Below are positions 7,976 to 16,158 of a DNA stretch of 64,000 nucleotides, in pieces. The position numbers were made by a program, and so were the translations under genes. The number at the start of each line of letters is the position of its first letter. Positions within the stretch are counted from its first letter, which is position 1. Below the pieces are notes generated by a model that searched no databases, was not told where the DNA came from, and saw only the letters and a list, made by a program, of their open reading frames with translations. The stretch lies in NCBI RefSeq assembly GCF_007096635.1, contig NZ_VKAA01000006.1, positions 48,003-112,002 of the forward strand, read 5' to 3'. The stretch comes from Mycolicibacterium sp. 018/SC-01/001. Its GTDB lineage: Bacteria > Actinomycetota > Actinomycetes > Mycobacteriales > Mycobacteriaceae.

Positions 7976-8682
7976 CATCAGGGAACGATTACAGCCAGAA
8001 GCTCCAGGCGTGTGTGACAGCCTGGCAGCAACTCGTCGACGCTGTGGCGGCGCTCGCCGGGACCGTCCCGACAGCCGGCCCCGTGCCCGGGATTCCGTCG
8101 ATTCCCCAGGTTCCGCCGGACTACCCGCAGCAGGTGACTGGCTACCTGCAGGCGTGGCGGCAGTATCTGGAGCAGGCCACTGGTGCCGCCGGCCCGACCC
8201 ACTCCCCGCCAGCACCCCCGCAGCACGGGACCGCCACCGGGCACCGGGAACCGAACGCGGGCGAGTCCGGCTCCCGGACAACCGCGCCGGGGGCGCCACC
8301 GCCATCGGAGCCCGCCGACAGCCCGCCCTCGATGGGTGCGACGATGAAGCCCCCCGGCGAGGACTCCTCGTCGGTCGAGCCGCCCAAGTTCATGCGCGCC
8401 CCGCAATGGCAGTGGGGAGGACAGATCACCGATCTTCCGGGTCTGCAGCGCGCGGCTGGACAGGACGCGATGCGAGACAAGGGCTTTGACATGCCTCGAC
8501 CGCCGCTGCTCGAATTCGGGGTCGCGCCGAACGTCAGACGAACGGCTACCCGCAACGCTGCGGTCCGACGGGTGCCGATGACGGGTCCGACCGGCTCGGT
8601 CTCGGCAGACCCCGCGGCGTCACTGTCGTCGACCTTGTACCGAGGTCTGCACGAACGCATCCAGGGGCAGATGAACGGTTAG
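7972..8682 (+). CDS. Pro-rich, partly disordered protein ending the isoprenoid operon
   Basis: A 236-residue protein starting in an ATGA overlap with the FAD oxidoreductase. Residues 1-65 form a helical segment containing a Trp pair spaced by WQQLVDAV and a short [10 protein letters not shown] stretch. Residues 66-130 are low-complexity Pro/Gly/Ser/Thr and almost certainly disordered. Residues 130-236 look ordered again, with [14 protein letters not shown] and [15 protein letters not shown]. No domain was recognised. Disordered segments often mediate cargo loading in family 2 encapsulins, so a tether or scaffold role is possible but unproven. Its TAG stop overlaps the convergent aspS stop by 4 bp. 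Confidence 0.72.
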   Translation: MTSGNDYSQKLQACVTAWQQLVDAVAALAGTVPTAGPVPGIPSIPQVPPDYPQQVTGYLQAWRQYLEQATGAAGPTHSPPAPPQHGTATGHREPNAGESGSRTTAPGAPPPSEPADSPPSMGATMKPPGEDSSSVEPPKFMRAPQWQWGGQITDLPGLQRAAGQDAMRDKGFDMPRPPLLEFGVAPNVRRTATRNAAVRRVPMTGPTGSVSADPAASLSSTLYRGLHERIQGQMNG

Positions 8683-10445
8683 GACCGTTCCGGCTTCGCG
8701 TCGATGCCGGATTCCTTACGCTGCTGGGCCGTGATCGGCGCCGGCGCATCCGTCAGCGGGTCCACCCCACCGCCGGACTTCGGGAACGCGATCACCTCAC
8801 GGATGGACTCGACGCCCGCGAGCAGCGCGACGATCCGATCCCAGCCGAACGCGATGCCACCGTGCGGCGGCGCGCCGAAGGTGAACGCGTCCAACAGGAA
8901 TCCGAACTTGTCCTGCGCTTCGTCGTGGTCGATACCCATCATCGCGAACACCCGCTCCTGGATGTCGCGGCGATGGATACGGATCGAGCCGCCGCCGATC
9001 TCGTTGCCGTTGCAGACGATGTCGTAGGCGTTGGCCAGGGCGTTGCCCGGATCGGTGTCGAACGTCGCCTCCGATTCGGGCTGCGGTGCGGTGAACGCGT
9101 GGTGCACCGCGGTCCACGCGCCCGACCCGACGGCGACATCGCCGGACGCGGTGGCCTCGTCGGCCGGCTCGAACAGCGGCCAGTCCACCACCCAGGTGAA
9201 CGCCCACGCGGTCGGGTCGATCATGTCGAGCCGCTTGGCGATCTCGATGCGCGTCGCGCCCAGCAGCGCCCGCGCCGCCTTCGGCGTGCCCGCGGCGAAG
9301 AACACGCAGTCACCGGGATTCGCGCCGACGTGGGCGGCCAGGCCGGCACGCTCGTCGTCCGACAGGTTCTTGGCGACCGGACCGGCCAGCTCGCCATCCT
9401 CACCGACGAGCACATAGGCCAGCCCCTTGTGACCGCGCTGCTTGGCGAACTCCTGCCAGCCGTCGAGCGTGCGCCGCGGCTGCGAGGCGCCGCCCGGCAT
9501 GACGACCGCACCGACGTAGGGCGCCTGGAACACCCGGAATGGGGTGTCGGCGAAGTACTCGGTGCACTCCACCAGCTCGACCCCGAAACGCAGGTCGGGC
9601 TTGTCGCTTCCGAAGCGGCGCATCGCCTCGGCGTAGCTGATGCGTGGCAGCGGCGTCGGCAGGTCGTAGCCGATCAACGCCCACAGCGCCCGCAGGATCT
9701 CCTCGGACACCGCCATCACATCGTCGGCCTCGACGAAGCTCATCTCCATGTCCAGCTGCGTGAACTCGGGCTGCCGGTCGGCTCGGAAATCCTCGTCGCG
9801 ATAACAGCGGGCGATCTGGTAGTAACGCTCCATCCCCGCGACCATCAGCAGCTGCTTGAACAGCTGCGGGCTCTGCGGCAACGCGTAGAACGACCCCGGC
9901 TGCAGGCGGGCGGGCACCAGGAAGTCGCGCGCCCCCTCCGGAGTCGAGCGGGTCAGCGTCGGAGTCTCGATCTCGATGAAGTCGTGGTCGGCCAGCACAC
10001 CACGCGCGGCGGCATTCACCTTGGAACGCAGCCGGATTGCATGCCCCGGGCCCTCTCGGCGCAGATCGAGATAGCGGTACTTCAGACGCGCTTCCTCGCC
10101 GGCGGTCTCGTCGAGCTGGAACGGCAGCGGCGCGCTCTCCCCCAGCACCGTCAACGACGTCGCGTTGACCTCGACCTCACCGGTGGCGATCTCGGCGTTG
10201 GCGTTGCCCTCGGGCCGGATCTCGACGACACCGGTCACCGCGACACAGAACTCCGAACGCAGCCGGTGCGCCTGGGCCAGCACATCGCCGTCGCGGAACA
10301 CCACCTGAGAGGTCCCGGAAACATCCCGCAGGTCGATGAAGATCACGCCACCGTGATCGCGGCGACGGGCAACCCAGCCGGCCAGCGTCACCGTCTGCCC
10401 GGCGTCGGCGGCACGCAACGATCCAGCGGTGCGGCTACGCAGCAC
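8679..10445 (-). CDS. aspS: Aspartyl-tRNA synthetase
   Basis: A 588-residue class IIb synthetase that charges tRNA-Asp (mycobacterial enzymes are reported to be non-discriminating and also to charge tRNA-Asn). The N-terminal OB-fold anticodon domain covers about residues 15-110. Class II motifs are visible ([15 protein letters not shown], then [26 protein letters not shown]), and motif 3 ends in [14 protein letters not shown] bacterial-type insertion domain lies in the middle. The start is GTG with a GAGGAG site about 6 bp upstream. It is syntenic with Rv2572c. Confidence 0.97.
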   Translation of the reverse strand: MLRSRTAGSLRAADAGQTVTLAGWVARRRDHGGVIFIDLRDVSGTSQVVFRDGDVLAQAHRLRSEFCVAVTGVVEIRPEGNANAEIATGEVEVNATSLTVLGESAPLPFQLDETAGEEARLKYRYLDLRREGPGHAIRLRSKVNAAARGVLADHDFIEIETPTLTRSTPEGARDFLVPARLQPGSFYALPQSPQLFKQLLMVAGMERYYQIARCYRDEDFRADRQPEFTQLDMEMSFVEADDVMAVSEEILRALWALIGYDLPTPLPRISYAEAMRRFGSDKPDLRFGVELVECTEYFADTPFRVFQAPYVGAVVMPGGASQPRRTLDGWQEFAKQRGHKGLAYVLVGEDGELAGPVAKNLSDDERAGLAAHVGANPGDCVFFAAGTPKAARALLGATRIEIAKRLDMIDPTAWAFTWVVDWPLFEPADEATASGDVAVGSGAWTAVHHAFTAPQPESEATFDTDPGNALANAYDIVCNGNEIGGGSIRIHRRDIQERVFAMMGIDHDEAQDKFGFLLDAFTFGAPPHGGIAFGWDRIVALLAGVESIREVIAFPKSGGGVDPLTDAPAPITAQQRKESGIDAKPERS

Positions 10446-10522
10446 GAAATACTCCTCACAACGGCGATGATCGACGGTCCAGTCTAAAGGTGGGCCGCGG
10501 CGTCCTGACTAAGGTGCTGGCC

Positions 10523-11020
10523 ATGCACCCCTGCGCCCGCGTCGGACTGGAGTTCCTGGACTCCGCGCCGTACCGCATCGTCAGCACCGTCGATCTCGCG
10601 ATCACCCCCGAGCAGCTCTTCGATGTCCTGGCCGACGAGAGCTCGTGGCCGCACTGGGCGACGGTCATCACCAAGGTCACCTGGACCACTCCGCCACCGC
10701 GCGGGGTCGGCACCACCCGCACCGTGCAGATGCGCGGCGGTATCACCGGCAAGGAGGAGTTCCTCGCCTGGGACCCGTTCGAGCGCATGGCTTTTCGCTT
10801 CAACGAGTCCAGTACGTCGGCCATGGCCGCCTTTGCCGAGGACTATCGCGTGGTGCCGACATCGCGGGGCTGCCACCTGACCTGGATCATGGCGCTGCAG
10901 CCCGCCAACGTCGCCGGCCGTGCCGGGCTGTTCCTGGGCAGGCCGGTGATGAACCGGATGTGCCAGCGGTTCCTGGACAGGTTGCGTCGCTACACCGACG
11001 AGCGGTTCGCCACTCAGTAG
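10523..11020 (+). CDS. SRPBCC (START/polyketide-cyclase-like) protein
   Basis: A 165-residue protein of the SRPBCC ligand-binding fold: a start strand (RIVSTVDLAITPEQLFDVLAD), a Trp-containing WPHWATVITKVTW segment, and a C-terminal long helix (NRMCQRFLDRLRRYTDERF). Such proteins bind hydrophobic ligands; no enzymatic role can be assigned. The ATG at 10523 is chosen over an upstream start because AAGGTG sits about 7 bp before it. It appears orthologous to Rv2574 by position. It overlaps the convergent esterase by 7 bp. Confidence 0.78.
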   Translation: MHPCARVGLEFLDSAPYRIVSTVDLAITPEQLFDVLADESSWPHWATVITKVTWTTPPPRGVGTTRTVQMRGGITGKEEFLAWDPFERMAFRFNESSTSAMAAFAEDYRVVPTSRGCHLTWIMALQPANVAGRAGLFLGRPVMNRMCQRFLDRLRRYTDERFATQ

Positions 11021-12501
11021 ATCGCAGCCCACGCGCGGCGGCGCACGCCGTCCGGATCGTCCTCGACGACATCGCGGCGCGTGGCGATCAGTCGGGTCCG
11101 GCGGTGCTCGACGTCGTAGAGCGGCCAGTTCGCCTCGTCGTGCACCCGGTCGCTGCATGCGAAGTCCAGCCACGTGCGTTGCATCCGCACCCCCACCGAC
11201 GGCGGGAAACGGCGCCCCAGCGGGTGCAGCTTGCGGCCGACGAACGACGCGTAGCTGTGCTGCACGTGCACGATCTCGCTGCCGTGGGTGGCGCCGAGGC
11301 CGAGCAGTCGCAGACCGAGCCCGGCGTGGTCGAACCGGTACATGCGCGTCGGCGCGCGGGAACTGTAGGCGTCGGCGAATGCCCAGGCGGGCCCGCCGAA
11401 CATCACGTCGGATCCGATGGCGATCAGCGCGCTGCGCCGGGGATAACGCGGATACGCCTGCACCACAGCATCTTTGGCCTCAGGATCGACCCGGTCGAAG
11501 TAGCTGTCCACCGTGGCACGTGTGGTGGGCAGCATCGGCGGACGGGTCCAGGCGAACATCGTCGCCTCATGGCTGTTGGTCCCGATGATCAACGGCACCC
11601 GAGCCAGTTCCCCGCTGCGTGCCGCGTCGATCGGGTGCTGCGGCAGCAGCGCGGTGCCATGCGTCAGCCCGTAGGCCAGGGTCGGTGTGTGCGCCGCGCT
11701 CGCCAGCTGCACCTTCCCGGCCGCACGCCGCAGTTGCCGCTGCGGCAGGTGCTTGACCTCGCCGGCGGGTACGCCGAGATGACCGAGGAAGTCGCGGGCC
11801 CGCGAAGCGCGCAGCTCCCGGTCGGCGATCAGCGGCAGCGCGGGGCTCTGCGCGATCGCCCGCTGGAACAGCCCAACGGCCTCGGGGCAGGCCAGCAGCG
11901 CCAGCACCGACGTCGCACCGGCCGACTCGCCGAACACCGTGACGCGATCCGGGTCACCGCCGAACGACGCGATGTGGTCACGAACCCAGCGCAGCGCTGC
12001 GAGTTGATCGCGCAGCGCCAGGTTGTCGTCGAAATCGGGTCCCAGGTCGCCGAGTTCGAAACCGCCGAACACGCCGATCCGGTAGGTCACGTTGACGACG
12101 ACCACGTTGCCGTTGGCCGCCAGCCGCGACCCGTTGTACAGCTGGAACTGCCCGGCGCCGTAGACGAATGCACCACCGGGGATCCACACCATCACCGGCA
12201 GCGAGGCCGTGGTGTCCGGCGACCACACCGTCAGCGTCAGGCAGGCCTCGTCCCGCACCTTGGGGTCGTCGCGGCCACCGCCGACGAAGGACGTCGTCTG
12301 CGGCGGCAGCGGCCCGTGCTCGCGGGCATCGCGAACCCCGTCCCACGCCACCAGCGGGGCGGACGCCCGGAACCGCCGCGGACCGACCGGCTGCTGCGCA
12401 TACGGCACGCCGCGCCACACGCCGATGCCGCCCTCGACGTCGCCGCGGAGCTCCCCGAGCGAGGTGCGCACGACGGTGGATGCTCCGGCGACGACTGCCA
12501 C
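11014..12501 (-). CDS. Type-B carboxylesterase
   Basis: A 495-residue alpha/beta hydrolase of the carboxylesterase B family, which hydrolyses carboxylic esters. The nucleophile elbow is FGESAGA. The oxyanion-type segment is VMVWIPGGAFVYGAG. The acidic residue lies in GTNSHEATMF and the His in ATHGSEIVHV. The family-typical N-terminus is present (GVWRGVPYAQQPVGPRRF). The GTG at 12501 is chosen because family homology begins a few residues later; the frame stays open far upstream, but those residues do not look like protein of this family. No signal peptide was seen, so it is probably cytoplasmic. Confidence 0.88.
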   Translation of the reverse strand: MAVVAGASTVVRTSLGELRGDVEGGIGVWRGVPYAQQPVGPRRFRASAPLVAWDGVRDAREHGPLPPQTTSFVGGGRDDPKVRDEACLTLTVWSPDTTASLPVMVWIPGGAFVYGAGQFQLYNGSRLAANGNVVVVNVTYRIGVFGGFELGDLGPDFDDNLALRDQLAALRWVRDHIASFGGDPDRVTVFGESAGATSVLALLACPEAVGLFQRAIAQSPALPLIADRELRASRARDFLGHLGVPAGEVKHLPQRQLRRAAGKVQLASAAHTPTLAYGLTHGTALLPQHPIDAARSGELARVPLIIGTNSHEATMFAWTRPPMLPTTRATVDSYFDRVDPEAKDAVVQAYPRYPRRSALIAIGSDVMFGGPAWAFADAYSSRAPTRMYRFDHAGLGLRLLGLGATHGSEIVHVQHSYASFVGRKLHPLGRRFPPSVGVRMQRTWLDFACSDRVHDEANWPLYDVEHRRTRLIATRRDVVEDDPDGVRRRAWAAIY

Positions 12502-12571
12502 AGGCCGAATCGTAGTGTGCGATTCTTGACGAGCCCGGCATGCGGGCCCGGCGGCGAAGCGAGGTGGGGCC

Positions 12572-13459
12572 ATGACCTTCAACGAGGGCATGCAGATCGA
12601 TACCAGCACCACGTCGACCAGTGGAGGCGGGCGAGGTCCCGGCCGGGGCATCGCCGTCGGCGGTGGCCTGGGCGGCCTTCTGATCGTCGTCGTGGCGTTG
12701 TTCCTCGGGGTCGACCCCAGCTCGGTGATACCGCAGCAGCAGGCCGGCCCGCAGACGGCCGACACCCCGGGTTTCGACACGAGCCAGTGCAAGACCGGCG
12801 CCGACGCCAACGCGATCGTGCAGTGCCGGGTGATCGCCACCGGAAACTCCGTCGACGGCGTGTGGCAACAATTGCTGCCGGGCTACACCCGTCCGAAAGT
12901 GCGTCTCTTCTCCGGATCGGTCGACACCGGGTGCGGGCCGGCCACCAGCGATGTGGGCCCGTTCTACTGCCCCGTCGACCAGACGGCGTACTTCGACACC
13001 GACTTCTTCGACGTGCTGACCAACCAATTCGGTTCCAGCGGTGGACCTCTGGCGCAGGAGTATGTCGTGGCCCACGAGTTCGGGCATCACGTGCAGAACC
13101 TCGAAGGTGTCCTCGGCCGCGCCCAGCAGGGCGCGCAGGGCGCCAACGGTAACGGCGTTCGCACCGAACTGCAGGCCGACTGCTACGCGGGTGTCTGGGC
13201 ACATTTCGCGGCCATCACCAAGCAGGAGAGCACCGGGGTGCCGTTCCTGAAACCGTTGACCGACCAGGACATCGCCGATGCGCTGTCGGCGGCCGCGTCG
13301 GTCGGCGACGACCGGATCCAGCAGTCCGCGACCGGCCGGGTCAACCCCGAGTCGTGGACCCACGGGTCTTCCGAGCAGCGGCAGAAGTGGTTCACCACCG
13401 GCTACCAGACCGGTGACCCCGCCCAGTGCGACACCTTCACGGCCCGCGACCTTGGGTAG
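12572..13459 (+). CDS. YpfJ-type neutral zinc metallopeptidase, membrane-anchored
   Basis: A 295-residue protein with a cytoplasmic Gly-rich N-terminus and one transmembrane helix (about residues 27-47, with LLIVVVALFLG). The large extracytoplasmic domain carries the zinc motif HEFGHH (about residue 170) and a downstream ELQADCYAGVW motif that supplies the third ligand. This is the YpfJ/neutral zinc metallopeptidase family; its substrate is unknown. The ATG has an AGGTGGGG site just upstream. It corresponds by position to Rv2575. Confidence 0.87.
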   Translation: MTFNEGMQIDTSTTSTSGGGRGPGRGIAVGGGLGGLLIVVVALFLGVDPSSVIPQQQAGPQTADTPGFDTSQCKTGADANAIVQCRVIATGNSVDGVWQQLLPGYTRPKVRLFSGSVDTGCGPATSDVGPFYCPVDQTAYFDTDFFDVLTNQFGSSGGPLAQEYVVAHEFGHHVQNLEGVLGRAQQGAQGANGNGVRTELQADCYAGVWAHFAAITKQESTGVPFLKPLTDQDIADALSAAASVGDDRIQQSATGRVNPESWTHGSSEQRQKWFTTGYQTGDPAQCDTFTARDLG

Positions 13460-15083
13460 GGCAGCCACGGCCGTCGACGCCGTCGCCGAACGCTATCTGG
13501 ACACCTGGGCGCATCTGGACCCGTGCGGCGCGACCGAAGCCGGTATCGCCGGGTTCGACGACCAGATCACCGACTACTCCCCCGCCGGATGCTCTGCCCG
13601 CGCCGACGCCGCACGCGCGACGCTGCGGGAACTCGACGGCACCGCACCCGCCGACGACGCCGACGTGGTGACCGCCGCGGCCCTGCGGGAACGCCTGACC
13701 GTGCTTCTCGACCTGCACGACGCCGGCCTCGACGTCGGCGAACTCAACGTGATCGCCTCGCCGCTGCAGACCATGCGCGACGTGTTCGACCTGATGCCGA
13801 CCGACACCGCCGACGACTGGGTGGTGATCGGCCGGCGCCTGGCGCAGGTGCCCGAGCGCGTGTCCGGTTACACCGACGCCCTGCGCGCGGCGGCCGCGGC
13901 CGGCCGCGCACCCGCCGCACGCCAGGTCCGTCGCGGCATCGCCCAGGCCGGGCAGATCCAGCACCTGTACCTCGACATGGTCGCCGAGGCGGTGCCTGAC
14001 GATCTGACCCTGCACACCGAACTCCGCCGGTGCGCCGAGGATGCCGCGAACGCCTACGCCGCGCTGGTCGGAGTGTTCCGCGACGAAATCGGCCCGCAGG
14101 CCCGCGAGGTCGATGCGTGTGGACGCGACGATTACGCCGTGCTGTCCCGCTCCTTCCTCGGCGCGTCCGTCGATGTCGACGAGGCCTACGCGTGGGGCCT
14201 CGATCAGCTGGAAGAGATTGTCGCCGAACAGGATTCGATAGCTCACCGACTCTACCCCGGGTCGACGGCGAGTGAGGCGCTGCGCCGCCTGGACAGCGAG
14301 GAACGCTACCTCGTGCACGGCACCGAGGCGCTGGCGCAGTGGATGCAGGATCTCGCCGACCGCGCGGTCGACGCACTGGCCGACACCCATTTCGAGATCG
14401 CGCCGCCGCTGCGCCGACTGGAGTGCCGGATCGCGCCGACGAACACGGGCGGCATCTACTACACCGGACCGTCCGAGGACCTGACCCGTCCCGGACGGAT
14501 GTGGTGGTCGGTCCCTCCGGGCGTGCACACCTTTCGCACCTGGCAGGAGACGACCACCGTCTTCCACGAGGGCGTGCCCGGCCATCACCTGCAGATCGGG
14601 CGCGCCGTCGTCCTGGCCGACCAGTTGAACCGGTGGCGCCGGCTCGGCTGCTGGGTGTCCGGCCACGGTGAGGGGTGGGCGCTGTACGCCGAGCGGCTGA
14701 TGGCCGAGCTCGGGTGGCTCGACGATGCCGGCAACCGGATGGGCATGCTCGACGCGCAGCGCTTCCGGGCCGCGCGGGTGGTGATCGACATCGGCGTGCA
14801 CTGCGGGTTGACCGCACCCGACGGCGGCACCTGGGATGCGGCCCGAGCGTGGACGTTTCTGCAGTCGCACAGCGCGATGGCCGAGGAGAACCTGCGGTTC
14901 GAGCTGGATCGTTACCTGGGCTGGCCGGGACAGGCGCCGTCGTATGCGATCGGCCAGCGGATCTGGCAGGAGCTGCGCGACACGGTCACCGGAAACGGCG
15001 TGTCTCTGAAGGAATTTCACCGGCGAGCGCTGGATCTGGGCGGGTTGCCGCTCGACGTGCTGCGCTCGGCCCTGCTGACCTGA
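13452..15083 (+). CDS. DUF885 family metalloprotein (putative peptidase-like)
   Basis: About 543 residues with the DUF885 hallmark FHEGVPGHHLQ (HE plus a downstream HH pair) in the second half, followed by GHGEGWALYAERLM, which supplies a further conserved Glu. These proteins have a helical fold resembling M3/M32-type metallopeptidases, but their activity is poorly defined. The start is uncertain: TTG at 13452 overlaps the peptidase gene by 8 bp, and a GTG at 13413 is also in frame. No signal peptide is seen. It ends 3 bp before the convergent radical-SAM gene. Confidence 0.82.
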   Translation: MGRAATAVDAVAERYLDTWAHLDPCGATEAGIAGFDDQITDYSPAGCSARADAARATLRELDGTAPADDADVVTAAALRERLTVLLDLHDAGLDVGELNVIASPLQTMRDVFDLMPTDTADDWVVIGRRLAQVPERVSGYTDALRAAAAAGRAPAARQVRRGIAQAGQIQHLYLDMVAEAVPDDLTLHTELRRCAEDAANAYAALVGVFRDEIGPQAREVDACGRDDYAVLSRSFLGASVDVDEAYAWGLDQLEEIVAEQDSIAHRLYPGSTASEALRRLDSEERYLVHGTEALAQWMQDLADRAVDALADTHFEIAPPLRRLECRIAPTNTGGIYYTGPSEDLTRPGRMWWSVPPGVHTFRTWQETTTVFHEGVPGHHLQIGRAVVLADQLNRWRRLGCWVSGHGEGWALYAERLMAELGWLDDAGNRMGMLDAQRFRAARVVIDIGVHCGLTAPDGGTWDAARAWTFLQSHSAMAEENLRFELDRYLGWPGQAPSYAIGQRIWQELRDTVTGNGVSLKEFHRRALDLGGLPLDVLRSALLT

Positions 15084-15086
15084 CGG

Positions 15087-16103
15087 TCAGAACAGGGCAG
15101 GCTGGGCCGGTGCCGGGGCGGGCGGCTGCCGGCGCGGGCCTGTCTCCCGAAACGAACGCCCCGGCGCCAGGCCGTGTTTGGCGACCAACGGCGCGGCGCG
15201 CTGCGCGAGCATCGCCCGGTACTCGGCCGGCAGGTAGGCACCCCGTCGGTACAGGTGCCGGTACTCACCCACCAGCTCCGGATAGGTGCGGGCGAGCCAG
15301 TCCATGAACCAGCCGCGCGTGCTGCCACGCAGGTGCAGGCCGAACACCGTCACGCTCGTCGCACCGGCGGCGGCGATCCGGCCCAGCAGGTCGTCGAGAT
15401 GGGCCACCGAATCGGTGAGACGCGGCAGTACCGGAGCCACCATCACGTGGCAGGGCAACCCGGCCTCGCGAATCGCCGAGATCAGCCCCAGCCTGGCCTG
15501 AGGGGTCGGAGTGCCGGGCTCGATCTGACTGTGCAACAGAGGATCTCCGACGGCAAGGGACACCGCGACGCTGACCTCGACGCGGCGCACCGACTCGGTG
15601 AGCAGCGGCAGATCCCGGCGCAGCAGCGTGCCCTTGGTCAGGATCGAGAACGGCGTCCCGGAGTCGGTCAGCGCCCCGATGATGCCCGGCATCAACGCAT
15701 ACCGCCCCTCCGCGCGCTGATACGGATCGGTGTTGGTGCCCAGCGCGACGGTCTCCCCCGTCCACGACGGCCGGTGCAGCTCACGACGCAACACGTCGGC
15801 CACGTTCGTCTTCACCACGACCTGGGTGTCGAAGTCCTGTCCGCTGTCGAAGTCGAGGTACTCGTGCGTCGGCCGCGCGAAGCAGTACCGGCAGGCGTGC
15901 GAACACCCGCGATAACCGTTGACGGTGTACTGGAACGGCAGCATGGACGCCGCGGGCACCTTGTTCAGCGCGGACTTGCACAGCACCTCGTGGAACGTGA
16001 TGCCCTGGAACTCCGGGGTGCGCACGCTGCGAATGAAGCCCAGGCGCTGCAACCCCGGCAGCGCACCGTCGTCGACGTCGACGCTCTGACCGGACCACCG
16101 CAT
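15087..16103 (-). CDS. Radical SAM protein, Rv2578c / spore-photolyase-like family
   Basis: A 338-residue radical-SAM enzyme with the iron-sulfur cluster motif CSHACRYCFAR (CxxxCxxC) at about residues 68-78 and a typical core (ALGTNTDPYQ, GTPFSILTKGTLL). Related proteins include spore photoproduct lyase; the actual substrate of this family is unknown. A LexA box lies 8 bp before the ATG, so DNA-damage induction is likely. No ribosome site is seen in the short leader, so the start or leaderless translation is open. By sequence type it matches Rv2578c. Confidence 0.87.
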   Translation of the reverse strand: MRWSGQSVDVDDGALPGLQRLGFIRSVRTPEFQGITFHEVLCKSALNKVPAASMLPFQYTVNGYRGCSHACRYCFARPTHEYLDFDSGQDFDTQVVVKTNVADVLRRELHRPSWTGETVALGTNTDPYQRAEGRYALMPGIIGALTDSGTPFSILTKGTLLRRDLPLLTESVRRVEVSVAVSLAVGDPLLHSQIEPGTPTPQARLGLISAIREAGLPCHVMVAPVLPRLTDSVAHLDDLLGRIAAAGATSVTVFGLHLRGSTRGWFMDWLARTYPELVGEYRHLYRRGAYLPAEYRAMLAQRAAPLVAKHGLAPGRSFRETGPRRQPPAPAPAQPALF

Positions 16104-16110
16104 ACCTCAT

Positions 16111-16126
16111 GCGAACACATGTTCGA
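16111..16126. promoter_or_regulatory. LexA/SOS box between radical-SAM gene and helD
   Basis: GCGAACACATGTTCGA matches the mycobacterial SOS consensus TCGAAC-N4-GTTCGA at 11 of 12 defined positions. It lies 8 bp upstream of the radical-SAM start and 32 bp upstream of the helD start, so LexA bound here could control one or both divergent genes. Confidence 0.82.
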
Positions 16127-16158
16127 TTCGGTGTCAAGCAAGTAGCGTGGCAGGCACC

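Noticed and set aside
8862..10487. A 541-codon frame on the plus strand opposite aspS.
   Set aside because: Antisense shadow of a clear aspartyl-tRNA synthetase; no domain, abnormal composition.
10446..10522. T-box or other riboswitch upstream of aspS.
   Set aside because: The leader is too short and shows no specifier or antiterminator structure.
10645..13152. An 835-codon plus-strand frame across the SRPBCC, esterase and peptidase genes.
   Set aside because: It runs through three recognisable genes in the wrong frame or strand and shows no protein-like pattern.
15075..15090. CTGACC/GGTCAG inverted repeat between convergent DUF885 and radical-SAM genes as terminator.
   Set aside because: The stem is only 6 bp and overlaps both stop codons; likely by chance.
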